Of a stretch of DNA of 64,000 nt, positions 1 to 10,260 are shown piece after piece. The position numbers and the translations under genes are program-made. The notes under the pieces are model-generated. The model saw nothing but the letters and a program-made list of their open reading frames with translations. It had not been told where the DNA came from and ran no database searches. The DNA is from Echinarachnius parma (taxonomy: Eukaryota; Echinodermata; Echinoidea; Clypeasteroida; Echinarachniidae). The stretch spans positions 186,001 through 250,000 of the forward strand of contig JBAMJV010003299.1 in NCBI GenBank assembly GCA_037951105.1, given 5' to 3'. The number at the start of each line of letters is the position of its first letter. Within the stretch, counting starts at the first letter, position 1.

Positions 1-672
1 TTCGTATCCGACATCTTCACAAGTCCAGAATATTAGATATTTGGCCAATGACTTTGCACATCGCAGGGCCTTCTCATTTGCAACCATCAGATCTTCTTGA
101 CTACACTGTTCCTCAAGGTTAGGACATTGAAGGAGGTGTTGCATGGTTTGTGATGTGCCACAGTCGCAGTTAATGTTGTCATCATCTGTATATCCCCACT
201 TTTCATGTTGACTTTGCATCGACCCATCTCTGTGCGAAGTCGGTTGAGGGACTTCCATGTCGTCCAGTCTTGCTTGTGTCCTGGAGGTAACTGCTCCTTA
301 GTAGGAAGAGGTAGCTTGTCATGGTGGTGGTTACTGATGCGCCTCTCCTCCCATAGTCTACATCTGGCCACCTGTGGGGAGTCGGTCAGCGGTTGGACAG
401 AGTGTAGGAAGCTTTTCCTTGATTTGAGCCGTTTCTGGGATGGTTGGATGTCATAGCATGGATGGCGGCTATCCTGACTTTGTCTGAGGCGCTCCAGGCT
501 ACTGGCTACTGACCGGCGTATATCAGGTGGAGCAATGCCGGACAGGACATATAGGCTGTTTACATTTGTCGGCTTTAGACAACCAGAGATTGCTCTGCAG
601 CTATCGTTGAGAGTTGGGTCAAGTTTCTTTGAGTGTGAGGATCTTTCCCAGACTCGGCACGCATACTCCACA
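1..672 (-). mobile_element. LINE 3' part (Jockey/CR1-like), split by a transposon
   Basis: The minus strand encodes the C-terminal portion of a non-LTR retrotransposon polyprotein. The longest open stretch is about 87-664. It continues, after a frameshift near 170-190, into a Cys/His motif (CDCG, then HLLQCP) typical of the end of such proteins. The 3' end lies beyond the left edge of the window. It is the continuation of the reverse-transcriptase fragment at 2917-3650: removing 673-2908 plus one copy of the 8-bp duplication rejoins the reading frame. Frameshifts show it is dead. The family is recognised from motif pattern; the exact clade is not resolved. Confidence 0.8.
665..672. repeat. 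8-bp target-site duplication, left copy
   Basis: ACTCCACA here is repeated exactly at 2909-2916. The two copies flank the inserted element at 673-2908, and one copy belongs to the interrupted LINE sequence. Confidence 0.85.
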
Positions 673-1617
673 CCCGGTGGTGTCACTACACATTGACCGT
701 GGACACGCATGATCGTTCACAATTTCGAGTGAAAAGGGGTCTTTTTCGTATGTGAACGCGTTATTACTTGTACGCGGATATTGACAAAAAGGGTCCTTTT
801 TCATGACGATGTACGCGAAATTCCATAAATAGGGTCCTTTTTCAAGATACAGTACGCAACAATTTTTTCATGACGATGTCAGCGATATAATATCGATGGA
901 CGATGTACGTAAAATCTTAAATTTGGGTATGTTTTTTGTGATGGCGCTTCGAGCCAAAACAGTTTATTTCAGAGCGCGTTGATAGAGTTGCGACACAGCT
1001 ACTATACCGCAGCACTGCATGCACTCGATCGCGGTCAAAGGTCAACTTTTCGCTGAAGTCTAAACAAACTTCTGCCTGTACAAAGTCTACGACTATGGGA
1101 GAAAGAGTGCAGATTTCAGGTAATTATCCCTACCTCCTACCTCTGTGATTACATATTTCACATATTTTAAAGCTGATAATATTCCGATCGTAACAGTAAT
1201 AAGCTTGGTTATGGAATTATGTTTGTTAACGGAGAAATTTATACATTTGTACGGATTTTCTCTCCTACAGAAACCTCGAACCCGGCTGCTACGGTACTCA
1301 TCGAGATGGGACTTGCGTAGGCCTAGCACGGGGATATCTTCGGAGTGCGAGTTACTGATGGGCTGGTGAGTAACAACAATGATTGTTGACATTTTGTTAT
1401 TGACTTCTTTCAATTTTAATAAATTCCCCCCTATGCGTCTAGCTTTATTAATTACTATTTATTCAAAAAAGAAAACAATTGTAACAACTTACAAATAAAA
1501 CAAAATGATTCAATTTGTATATTTATTCAAACAGACAAAAATATATATTTTAGATTAAAAATATAAATGGTCTTTCCTACCAGTACCAGGACCATTTACA
1601 ATACTTTGTAGATGTGG

Positions 1618-1686
1618 CTTTGCCTTTGCCGGGAATCAAGCGGGGAATTGCTAGACCGGTGCTCAACCCATCGAGCTAGAAGTCTT
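1618..1686 (-). repeat. tRNA-derived SINE head fragment
   Basis: On the minus strand the sequence has a degraded A-box (GGGTTGAGCACCGGTCTAGC) followed by a degraded B-box-like GCTTGATTCCCGG. It closely matches the better preserved copies at 38910-38981 and 40208-40268. It sits inside the 673-2908 transposon. No cloverleaf with a paired acceptor stem can be drawn, so it is a SINE relic rather than a tRNA gene. Confidence 0.5.
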
Positions 1687-1929
1687 ATCTTGAATTGAAG
1701 ATGTTCCCTTGAAACCCTTTTGGCTTTTCATAACCATACATACATTATGCATAAGAAAAATTGTATCAAATAATAAGCAGTGTTTTATGAAAAAGTTACA
1801 AAAACGCAATGTGTGCGTAAACTGCATATTATGTCAGATGACTGAGGTCTACGTAATTACATTCTCTTCCTTTCTTTATATTAATAGGGAATCTATTGGT
1901 CGTCATGGCCAACGTACCCGACGTCAAGC

Positions 1930-2265
1930 GATTTCTACCAAGAATCTTGATCGGTGTGCCCGCTTGACGAATATTGGTCATCGCCCTGACATCAAGCTCG
2001 AAGATGACTTCTATGATTCAAAGATTCTTCAGTCACTGTGCCTGCTTGCCGCATCTTGGTCATCGTTCCCTGACATCAAGAGCGATGACGACTTCTATGA
2101 TTCATAGATTCTTCAGTCACTGAGCCCGCTTGACCCATCTTGGTCATTGTTCCCCGACATCAAGATCGATGACCGATAATAGATAGCGACTTCTGCAAAT
2201 AATCTTGGACATTGTGCCCGCTTGACGAATTTTGGTCCTCGTTACCCACTGCAAGTTCGATGACC
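1930..2265. repeat. ~100-bp tandem repeat inside the 2.2-kb transposon
   Basis: Three to four diverged units share the words CGCTTGAC, TTGGTCATCG, GACATCAAG, CGATGAC and TTCTATGATTC in the same order. They form an internal minisatellite of the transposon. The ORF spanning the first units is a by-product of the repeat and shows no recognisable domain. Confidence 0.7.
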
Positions 2266-2916
2266 GATGGATAGCGATTGCAAGCCCAAAGTTAGATAGA
2301 TAGTGGACCGCTCTCTGAACCCGGTATGTCAAGTTTATGCTCCAAACTGTCCAAACGGACAATGCAGTAGAAGGCTTCAAGCCAACTGTGTACACGAGGG
2401 TGAGCATAGATGTTGACCCTTAAGCACCAGTCTGGATCTGATCCAAATCATCTTTATCACATTGTGCATGATACATTGCATGATTTTAACTCATGGTTTT
2501 GAGGTTAAGCTGTGTATCAATATCTCATTAATTTGTGTAACTTCTTCAGTTCGAAGGGTTGTTTCGGAATAAGTAAAGCAATATTGCAAGATAATCAACA
2601 TTCATGATGTATTATACTGTTTGTTTATTTTGTTTCCATGCTAACAGTGGACCTGGTATAATTGATTCATAAAAAAGTAGTTTTTTGTTTGTGTACTTGA
2701 AATCGTGAAAATAGGGGGTCTTTGTAAAGGATGTACCTGGAATGCCGAAATTAGGGTCTCTTTTGAAGGCCACTTTGTACTCGTTTTTGCGATAAAAAGG
2801 GGTCTAATTTCCTGAAAATGTACTTGAAACCCTGCGAAATAGGGGGTAATTTTCAACCTCGTAAACGATCATGTGTCCTACCTCTGAATACGAGGTGACG
2901 CCGCCGGGACTCCACA

Positions 2917-3650
2917 GCAGGATAACATAGCGCAAGAGCTGTTGCCCGTAGTTTAGATGCACTGGCACCCCAGGAGGAGTTTGCCAGTTTCCGGAGGAGG
3001 TTGTTCCTGGTCCTCACTTTCCCCTTCACCTTTTCGATATGCTGCTTGAATGAAAGTGTCCGATCAAGGGTAACGCCAAGGTACACTGGGTGCTCGCAGT
3101 GGTCAAGGGGAGTACCATTCCATGTGAGTGATAGTTTCTTCCCAGCCTCGCGGTTGCATAGATGGAATAAGCAGACCTGGGTCTTGGTAGGGTTTGCTTT
3201 CAGCTGGTTGTCTCTGTATATACTATCAAGTTGTCTAGGGCTGATGTTAAGGTGTTCTCTATCTCATTGGTTTCGCTTGTTCTGAGTGGCTATGCCGAGA
3301 TCGTCAGCATAGATGAAACTCCTTGTGCCTGGTGAGACAGGTTGGTCGTTCGTGTAGATGTTGAACAGGACAGGAGCGAGAACACTTCCCTGTGTGAGTC
3401 CATTCCTCTGTATCCTCCACCTGTTGCGATTTCCGTTCAGCTCCACAAAGAAACGTCTGTTTCCTAGTAGCAATTGGATGAGTTTGGTCAGATGAATGTC
3501 CCTTGTCATCTTGTACAGCTTATTAAGGAGTAATCGATGGTTCACTGTGTCATAAGCAGCGGTAAGGTCTACAAACACTACGCCGGTAGGTTGGTTTCTC
3601 TCAAAGCCATCTTCAATGAACTGAGTCAAGTTGAGAATCTGACTTGTGCA
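2917..3650 (-). pseudogene. LINE reverse transcriptase fragment (5' part of the split element)
   Basis: The minus strand encodes the reverse-transcriptase core of a non-LTR element. In order it shows motif A (VVFVDLTAAYDTVNH), motif B (GLTQGSVLAPVLFNIYTND), the catalytic motif C (FIYADDLGIA) and the later YLGVTLDRTLSFKQHI block. A frameshift near 3265 separates the YADD part from the rest. Coding similarity stops near 3650, so the element is 5'-truncated: no endonuclease domain precedes it. The reading resumes at 1-672 after the inserted transposon. It is inactive. Confidence 0.88.
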
Positions 3651-3725
3651 TGACTATATACCATATTCATACTGACAAATATCAATTGTATCACGTAAAG
3701 ATAGGTTTAAGTAATGATTATTCAC

Positions 3726-3842
3726 CTGTATTGATGTTGCAGAAGCCTCCTTCCCATCCAGGATCGCAGACACAGGACATATTTCCTTGGCCACTTGTAC
3801 AGTATCCGTGATCACAAGAATTGATTGCACATCCACTGATAT
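3726..3842 (-). CDS. EGF-like domain exon (discoidin/EGF gene)
   Basis: This 117-bp exon runs from an AG acceptor (TTACATTCCAG just above 3842) to a GT donor (GTGAAT just below 3726). Both borders are phase 1, the usual arrangement of shuffled EGF exons. The 39 codons hold six cysteines in EGF order: C-x4-C-x4-C-x8-C-x1-C-x8-C, with the segment CVCDPGWEGGFC at the end. It lies downstream of two discoidin modules on the same strand, and its phase fits the donor at 5397. EGF plus discoidin repeats are typical of secreted or cell-surface adhesion proteins. Further 3' exons must lie left of 3726 or have been displaced by the LINE; none are visible. Confidence 0.85.
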
Positions 3843-4037
3843 CTGGAATGTAAAATAGCCATCTTGTTTTCATTGTATGTTTTTTACATTTTTCAGTAAT
3901 GTAAAAAATGTGTCTTTGAAAATGTGTTTTATACGCCTTGTGGGGGAGGGAGGGGGGCAATTGAAGTAAGAGCACAAACAAGCATGTACGGAAATAAGGT
4001 GTATGACTATGGAGAAGCCTGCCTAAACTAATACTAA

Positions 4038-4230
4038 CAGAGATAGTTGAGTTTTTGTACAGAGAGCGCCAGACAAAATAGGTTTTGTGCCATAATACAA
4101 AACCGAGTGTCAAATTTGAAAGAGCATACAATGTTAACGACAGAATAAGCTTTATTGGATCGAAATCGGTTCAGATATAGCTGGCGATTTCTTTAGAATT
4201 GTGGGGCCCCACAAATGTTCAAACAATGTT
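4038..4230 (+). mobile_element. Partial TTAA MITE, family A
   Basis: It begins with GATAGTTGAGTTTTTGTA followed by AGAGAGCGCC. It then matches the copy at 38281 through words such as GAAAGAGCATACAAT, GACAGAATAA and ATCGGTTCAGATATGGCTG-like sequence, and a GTGGGGCCCCACAA palindrome. No right terminal repeat was found, so the copy is truncated or strongly diverged. Confidence 0.6.
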
Positions 4231-4679
4231 TACCATGCATTTTTCTGAAACAATAGGCCTTTCAATATGAAATTGTTGGGGATAAGAGTGGCCGAAGTCA
4301 TGTCCTGTTTTAATTGTGATGCTTATTAAAAGTAAAAATTAGAGTGACATGCAATAAATGGTGCTTGAAAGTTCAGAAACATGCGTGATTCTTTTGTTAT
4401 TCGTGTAGAAGCTGACACAAATCACAAAAGTGCAAGATTTGTTTTCACACCTTTTGTCATAAAATGCATGATTTCACAGCAACAATGCCATAAATTGGCA
4501 AACAAATACCATTCATTTTTTGCTTAAGAAAATTCCATATTCATTACCGTTTGAATGATCAAAATCGGTAAAATACTTTTTGAGATATATGAACAAATGC
4601 TAGGGGGAACTTACTTTGTATATACTCCCCAAATAATTGCCTCTAATAAACACACGTGCTATATTACGGGGAACATGTA

Positions 4680-4872
4680 AACATTAACTTTGTGAATTAT
4701 ATGTGATTAATTTAACAAATTATACTATGTATGTCGTGTAGAGTGATGTTCATGAAATAATTATTTTTTTTCAACGAAATGAAACAAAAAAATTATTTCA
4801 TAAACAGCACTCTACACGACATACATAGTATAATTTGTTAACTTAATCACATATAATTCACAAAGTTAATGT
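4680..4872. repeat. Long hairpin (foldback MITE)
   Basis: Two arms of about 83 bp (4680-4763 and about 4790-4872) are near-perfect reverse complements around a short A/T-rich loop. The outer ends read AACATTAACTTTGTGAATTA and its complement. Such a structure fits a small foldback element. Confidence 0.8.
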
Positions 4873-5044
4873 ACTAATACAAACTCAAATTGTCGCTAGA
4901 CGCACTGCTTTGACTAATTAACGCCAACATTGCATAACCTATCAGCAAATCACACCTTTAGTTCAAAGGTAAAGGTGACATAATTAGCTATCTATCAAAC
5001 CAAATAAATTCATATTAACACTGGCAGGGCAAGACACATGCAGT

Positions 5045-5098
5045 CAGCGGCGTAGCGTGGTCGGACTGATTTTTTTTTTTTTGGGGGGGGGGGGGGCA
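5045..5098 (+). repeat. Solo hAT-like end plus poly-T/poly-G run
   Basis: CAGCGGCGTAGCGTGG resembles the CAGTGGCGTAGC type of end found on hAT-like elements and is followed by a T run and then a G run. No matching right end was located nearby. Confidence 0.4.
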
Positions 5099-5396
5099 CG
5101 CACAATTAATTGGGGGGCGCACCTTACGTATTTTTTTTTTTTTTCTCAAAAAATGACCCCTTATGTTTTCTATTGTTTTGCTTCCCCAATTATCGCATGA
5201 ACCACTCGACCAAATGCCTTCCAATTTCGTACGCATGTAGTCTACGCTTAGTTTTAAATATTATTACATAATGCAACTGGCGTAAAGGTATCGCTATTCT
5301 GGTTATTCAAAGATAGGTTACAGTTTATACTTTAAATACAATAGCTCAATATTCGGTTTTGCCTTCTAAACTATTACAACTTAATGTATGCATTAC

Positions 5397-5544
5397 CTTC
5401 CAGGGGTCCATGTCCGTAAAGCTCCATTCTTATGCAGATGTACTCTACCCAGGTAACAGGGTACACACGCACAAAGCGGCACAATATCGGGGTTGAGAAA
5501 TCGTTGCGTACCACAGTATTTTGATCCGAATTGCCTGTTAAGAT
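5397..5544 (-). CDS. Discoidin (F5/8 type C) domain 2, third exon
   Basis: This 148-bp exon has an AG acceptor (TTCCTTAG above 5544) and a GT donor (GTAATG below 5397), starting in phase 0 and ending in phase 1. It encodes the C-terminal third of a discoidin domain: ILTGNSDQNTVVRNDF, CRFVRVYPVTWVEYI and RMELYG, the family's closing strands. The family binds phospholipids, glycans or matrix in extracellular proteins. A paralogous exon of identical length lies at 14347-14494. The last base G plus AT from the EGF exon makes a Asp codon, so the splice is in frame. Confidence 0.9.
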
Positions 5545-5769
5545 CTAAGGAAAAGCGGTCATGACAAAGAACACAACACAATTATTATACGTGCCCACTG
5601 CTAAACCGAAAGTCAACGTCTTTCCTAGTCGATTACCAAACTGATGCATAAAAAGGGCGGGGGTAAAATGGAATAAATGTCAAAGACAGAGAAAGACAAT
5701 GTAACCTGTTCATGTAATTGGTTTAAGAAGGGCAAATAAGAGGTCCACATTCTGCATTAAAAACAACAC

Positions 5770-6390
5770 AATAATACAATTGAATAAAATATGATGCGAT
5801 TACTAATACGAGAACAACATGAAGACAATCGTACAGGTAAAAAAACTAGGTACACAGCCAAGATATGAAGAAGTCTACTAAAAAAACAGTAGATGAGAAT
5901 GTGGGGAAGAATAAAAAAGCCAGAGGCTTATCAAGGGTATCTCCCCTTATGGCCTAACGTCTGTATACTATTACATGTATATACAAACTATAATTTTAAG
6001 ATATACATTATATGTTATCATGCTTCACATGGCAATAAATAACTTTTATATTTGCGTTTACAATTTGATAACTTTGTGCATTCTCTTATTTCGATAGCTA
6101 TATCATTCCAGCATTTTGTGCCAATGAATAAAATAGTTGTGCGTGAAAAATTATATTGACACAGTGGTATGTGCACATGTTCCTGTGTTCTAATATTATA
6201 GTGCTGAATTGCACTATTTAGTTTAAAAGTTTCATTAAAAACTGGAGGAAGTGTACCTTTAAAATATATACAAATTGTCACTTGCAGTTGGTTTAATTGA
6301 TGTACAACTAAAATATTACTTATCTTGCACATGTGTCTTACAGGACGCTTCTGTAGTACATGAAGTATGTTACTTAACATTACTGCACAT
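5770..6390 (-). mobile_element. LINE 3'-end fragment (CR1/Jockey-like C-terminus and 3' UTR)
   Basis: The minus-strand reading frame 6018-6380 matches the C-terminal region after the reverse transcriptase of CR1/Jockey-like LINEs. It shows the order LQKRPVRHMC, VHQLNQLQV, GTLPPVFNETFKLNSA, HVHIPLCQYNFSRTTI and FKRKYKSYLL-like NCKRKYKSYLL. Downstream (5770-6017) is an AT-rich 3' UTR with GATAAGCCTCTGGCTTTTT. It is 5'-truncated, as expected for a dead LINE insertion. Confidence 0.7.
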
Positions 6391-6649
6391 TTTCCCTATA
6401 CAAAATTGCAGTATGATACATTATGGTTAAATCATGGTATTATATATTATCTTAGGTACTTGGAATGGAACAATCTTCTTAACACGACTCATAACACCTA
6501 CGGCTTTTGAGATCTTACATGATATATCATTCACAGGTAGTATGTGCAACTTGATTGTGTGGATAATGAAATAGTTATCAAGTGTCCTGGAACATATATA
6601 GAATAACTATGAAGACGGATACTTGTGATGATAAAAGTGGCGTATTCAG

Positions 6650-6939
6650 GATTTTGTCAAGGGGGGGGGAGGGGTTATTTCGTCAACCAACATTTTCAAG
6701 GGGGGCTGGATGTGGGGTTGTCGATGAAGAATTTTCAAGGGGGGGGGGGGGGGAGGGGGGTGTTGGTGAAGAGTTTCCTCGGGGGGGGGGGGGTGTTGGT
6801 GAAGTTTTGTTTTGATGGGGGGGGGGGGGGGGTTGTTGGTGAAGAGTTTCCTCGGGGGGGGGGGTGTTGTTGAAGATTTTTTTTTGATGGGAGGGTGTAG
6901 GTGAAGATTTTCTAGGGGAGTTGTCGATGAAGAATTTTC
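6650..6939 (+). repeat. G-rich minisatellite, left part
   Basis: Units of roughly 30-40 bp each combine GTTGGTGAAGA with TTTTC(AA) or TTTCCTC and a run of 8-14 G. The array continues at 7658-7880 after the inserted foldback element. Glycine-rich open frames here are products of the repeat, not genes. The G runs could form quadruplexes. Confidence 0.8.
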
Positions 6940-7649
6940 GGTTACAGTCCGTTATTCCGAAGGTTCGTTATTCCGAAGGTTCGTTATTCCGAAGGTTCGT
7001 TATTCCGAAGGTTCGTTATTCCGAAGGTTCGTTGATCCGAAAATAAAATCGGGTTCGTTATTCCGAAGGTTCGTTATTCCGAAGGTTCGTTATTTCGAAG
7101 GTTCGTTGATCCGAAAATAAAATCGGGTTCGTTATTCCGAAAATTAAATCGGGCTTGTTATAATACTATAGTTTGTGTTTTGTTGATTTAATTTACAGCC
7201 TGCATTAAGCATACCCCTCCCCCTTTCCCTCCCTTGGCCAGACCAATCAAACATTTAAGTTTATTTTATCTCTTTATATGAAATTATAGCATTATAACAA
7301 ACCCAAATTCATTTTCTGATTAACAAACCCGATTTCATTTTAGGAATAGCGAACCTTCGGAATAACGAACCCTCGGAATAACGGACCTTCGGAATAACGA
7401 ACCTTCGGATTAACGAACCCGATTTTATTTTAGGAATAGCGAACCTTCGGAATAACGAACCTTCGGAATAACGAACCTTCGGAATAACGAACCTTCGGAA
7501 TAATGCAACAAATGTTCGGATTAACGAACCCTATTTCATTTTCGGATTAACGAACACTCAGGTATAGGAAATTTGCGTGTTCGGAATAACGAACCTTCGG
7601 AATAACGAACCTTCGGAATAACGAACCTTCGGAATAACGAACCGCACCC
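6940..7649. mobile_element. Foldback transposon with arrayed 16-bp repeats, copy 1
   Basis: The 710-bp element starts GGTTACAGTCCGTTATTCCG and ends CGAACCGCACCC. GAATTTTC flanks it on both sides (6932-6939 and 7650-7657), fitting an 8-bp duplication. Both long inverted arms are arrays of GTTATTCCGAAGGTTC-type units: forward at 6949-7150, reverse complement at 7320-7645. The core (7160-7320) is unique and shared, inverted, with copy 2 at 39036-40056. There is no ORF, so it would rely on a transposase supplied elsewhere. Because GAATTTTC also occurs in the surrounding minisatellite, this duplication alone would be weak; copy 2 confirms it. Confidence 0.85.
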
Positions 7650-7657
7650 GAATTTTC

Positions 7658-7880
7658 AAGGGGGGGGGGGGGGTGTCGGTGAAGATTTTTTGAGGGGGGG
7701 GGGGTGTTGGTGAAGATATTTTGAAGGGGGCGTAGGTGAAGATTTTTTTTGCGGGGGTAGTCAGTGAGAATTATTTGAGGGTGGTGGCGGTGAAGATTTT
7801 TCTCAGGGGGATGTTAGTGAAGATTTTGTTTATGGGAGGGGGGGGGGGTGTCAGTGAAGATTATTCAAGGGGTCTAAGGT
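7658..7880 (+). repeat. G-rich minisatellite, right part
   Basis: It continues the 6650-6939 array with units such as GTCGGTGAAGATTTTTTGA plus G runs. The split at the foldback element shows the array predates that insertion. Confidence 0.75.
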
Positions 7881-8039
7881 CAAAGGTCAAAGGTCATACG
7901 TATCACCTAATTCGTCACAGTGACGAATTTAATGTCTAGTTTGTTTTGAGCTTTGAAAGGCAGGACCTTTGATGATTCGCCACTTTCCCTCTCAAAAGCG
8001 TATGTCCAACGAGTAATCGTTATGAGTCATTTCTCAGAG

Positions 8040-8480
8040 TTGGCTGTACAATTTTCCAACCAATATTGACACAAGGGCTCTCTATGCGATTCTTAGTTCA
8101 ACGTCATTGGCTACACGCTGGACGATGCTTGTGCTCCACCAGGAAGGCGTATAACAAGCAATGTCCACTATTTCGTTGGAACATCGCAAGTTACAGTCTG
8201 TCAAATACTCAGACGTCATCGAGAGGTGGTTCAAGTAAAGACACGTGAATCTACAGGACGTCCATGATTGACCGCCAGGATAGATTATCGTAAATTGTTT
8301 AACATGTGCCTTAGAAACCGGAAATGCCGAAGATGTGCCTTCGCCGTATATTAATAAAACACTATGAAATCAACGCCTTCTGCCGAAATGTACACCAGAG
8401 ATCGCTATAACGTGGTCACCCAGTAAGACAAACTACCAAGTGTCCATCCCATACCAATGACGTTGGACGAAGTATAACCT
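8040..8480 (+). pseudogene. Decayed Tc1/mariner-like transposase, N-terminal part
   Basis: Broken frames on the plus strand align, base by base over about 400 bp, with the relic at 44770-45400. Shared words include GTGCTC(T/C)ACCAGGAAGG, CATGATTGACC and AACTA(C/T)CAAGTGTCC. The readable fragments fit the helix-turn-helix half of Tc1-like transposases (TDRQDR-like segment followed by the R-rich linker). Stops and frameshifts make it non-functional. It also provides an empty-site reference for two insertions in the other copy. Confidence 0.6.
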
Positions 8481-8800
8481 ACCGAGAGAGCTTCTGTGCC
8501 AATTTTGGTTGACAATTTTACAGCCAACTCTGAATAAATGACCCATGACGATGGGTTTTGGACATGCGCTTTGGAGAGGGAAAGGGGGCAATCATCAAGT
8601 GTCCTCTCTTTCAAAGCTAAAAGTAAAAGGCTAAATTATTTAATGCTTATTCGTGCAATGATTGATTGTATATTGGTAGTTTGGAAACATTATATAATCA
8701 ATGTTTCAGTCTAAAATGATACATCATGAGCAAAATAAAGGGAAAATAATGAAGTTTAATCTAAAATATATATAGTGAATATGACAAATAAGACACTCAC

Positions 8801-8950
8801 CACATCTGACCCATCAGTGATGTCTTGAACCGTGTGAAATGTCACACCATCCACGCTGTAGGTGACCTTGTAGCTTGTCACCCATTTGGGGGAATTATGT
8901 CGTCCTTGTGTTGCCACGGCAACGACTTCATATGTAGAGCCGAGATAAAC
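8801..8950 (-). CDS. Discoidin domain 2, second exon
   Basis: This 150-bp exon (50 codons, phase 0 at both ends) has an acceptor CTCTTTCCAG above 8950 and a donor GTGAGTGTC below 8801. It encodes the middle of an F5/8 type C domain: VYLGSTYEVVAVATQGR, WVTSYKVTYSVDGVTF and TVQDITDGSDV, with the family's hallmark TQGR, W..SY.V.YS.DG strands. Its paralogue at 15002-15151 is the same length. The gene's product is expected to be extracellular. Confidence 0.92.
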
Positions 8951-9289
8951 CTGGAAAGAGCAGACACCCATTAAGTGTATTAATGTTGATGTTGTTGTAA
9001 TATGTAAAAGGTAGTCCCTCTGTTTGACTTTCCGTTCACCAAACAGCGTACATTTCTACTTGATTATCATGTTGATATTTACACATCTGTAACATATATT
9101 GGAGCTGAAACCTGGAGGACAGGAGGACAAGAGAAGACACCTGACATTCGAGATGATATGCCTCAAGAGGATCATAGGAGTTACAAGAATATACACACAT
9201 CAGAAACACATACATTAGAAAACAACTCAATTAGAAAACAACTCAATGAGTTGTAGTTAAGGATATTATTGTTTATAGTGATAACTCAC

Positions 9290-9640
9290 AGACCGGGGTG
9301 GGGTTGGGGTGGGGGGGGGGGGGGGGGGACGGGTTGCACCGGCTTCTCCTTCCTGTTTATTTTTTGTTAATTTTAGTGATATAATATGGAGTCTTAATTG
9401 TATTATTTGGATTAAAACTATATTTGCCTTTTTACAACGGGTTGTCCTTCCTTCAAGCTTTTGCTTTGCGGACAATTCCCATATTTCCAGTTTTATTGAT
9501 CATTCTACAATATATATTTTTGATTTTACTCCGTCATATCTATGTTACAATGCAATATTAATTTTGTACTCGAATAGTTTGTAATTTTGATGTTTTTATA
9601 TTATTGGAAATAAAATGAAATGAAATATGAAGCCCACTGT
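9290..9640 (+). repeat. G-tract and LINE/SINE-like 3' tail
   Basis: A run of about 17 G follows GGGGTTGGGGT at 9297-9330. The segment ends in TTGGAAATAAAATGAAATGA, a polyadenylation-like signal with a short ATGAA repeat typical of retroposon tails. No coding similarity was recognised in this part. Confidence 0.4.
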
Positions 9641-9671
9641 AATGGATCGGATATCCAAAAAAAGACTTCAG

Positions 9672-9870
9672 ATTCCTCGGACACATACAGCGAATGCCCC
9701 CAACACGCTACCCCACAGTAGGACAAGATGGAAGTGTAGATGGGGTCAAGCCACGTGGAAATCCTCCAAAAAGATGGACAGACTGCATCAAATCAGACTG
9801 CTCATTCTTAAATATAAACTCCTACACAAAGTCTGCACACCTGGCAAGAAACCGAAATAAATGGCGATAA
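9672..9870 (+). pseudogene. LINE C-terminal fragment
   Basis: One plus-strand frame reads FLGHIQRMP, then KPRGNPPKRWTDCI and ARNRNKWR before a stop. This is the familiar C-terminal end of endonuclease/reverse-transcriptase LINE proteins (LGH..RMP ... G.P.KRW ... A.NR..WR). Only about 65 codons survive, with no upstream reverse transcriptase. It is a dead fragment inside the gene 1 intron. Confidence 0.7.
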
Positions 9871-10260
9871 ATCGTGATGCGGATGCCACCACTCAACCCA
9901 CCGTTGGAGTGAAAGGCATAAGTCAAGTAAGTCAACAAATTACACCTGTGTAAAATTTGCATGCATGAAGTCCTTTAGCAAGGCACATTGTTATCCACAT
10001 TTGCCGCTCTTCACTAGATGAAGTAAATGGGTACTTGGCAGAAATGCATTATTTTAATGCGCTTGAATAAGGCTGCTCGGCTAAAGGCAAGTAAAACTGT
10101 TCCGAGCGCTTTTAGACTGAAAGGGCACCACCATCCAAAATTACTATTCTTTTTAATGGAAGGTATTTATATTTTAGTAGTCTATTCCACCAACAAATTC
10201 AGAAAAATTTTATTATTGGAAAGTGCATTACCATACTATTAAAAACATGTATTTGTTGGC

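Larger units (their letters stand above)
673..2908. mobile_element. Non-autonomous DNA transposon, 2,236 bp, inserted in a LINE
   Basis: The ends form imperfect terminal inverted repeats: CCCGGTGGTGTCAC on the left and, read inward from the right, CCCGGCGGCGTCAC. The similarity extends about 48 bp and includes an ATGATCGTT block near position 30. An exact 8-bp duplication flanks it, as in hAT, P and some other superfamilies. Subterminal zones (about 730-930 and 2695-2860) carry diverged repeats around an 'aaaaggggtcttttt' theme next to GTAC-containing words, in opposite orientation at the two ends. No transposase-sized ORF is present, so it is either non-autonomous or decayed. The superfamily cannot be assigned from the ends alone. 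Confidence 0.8.
3843..5396 (-). other. Intron between discoidin domain 2 and the EGF exon
   Basis: No coding exon was recognised here. It holds a partial copy of the TTAA MITE family A (from about 4038), a near-perfect hairpin at 4680-4872, an isolated hAT-like end (CAGCGGCGTAGCG, 5045-5057) followed by a poly-T/poly-G run, and a zone (about 5230-5396) homologous to the intron at 14190-14346. Confidence 0.6.
5545..8800 (-). other. Intron within discoidin domain 2, filled with insertions
   Basis: The first ~180 bases (to about 5750) match the intron after 14494 in the other discoidin unit (both contain AACGTCTTTCCTA and AAAGGGCGGGGGTAA). The rest, holding a LINE fragment, a G-rich minisatellite, a foldback element and a Tc1-like relic, has no counterpart in the ~500-bp sister intron. 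Most of it therefore probably arrived after the duplication. Confidence 0.65.

Noticed and set aside
6582..6873. Glycine-rich small proteins
   Set aside because: Frames through the G-run minisatellite, with overlapping alternatives in other frames.
9266..9475. Minus-strand ORF with a proline run
   Set aside because: The proline run is the complement of the G tract; no other support.
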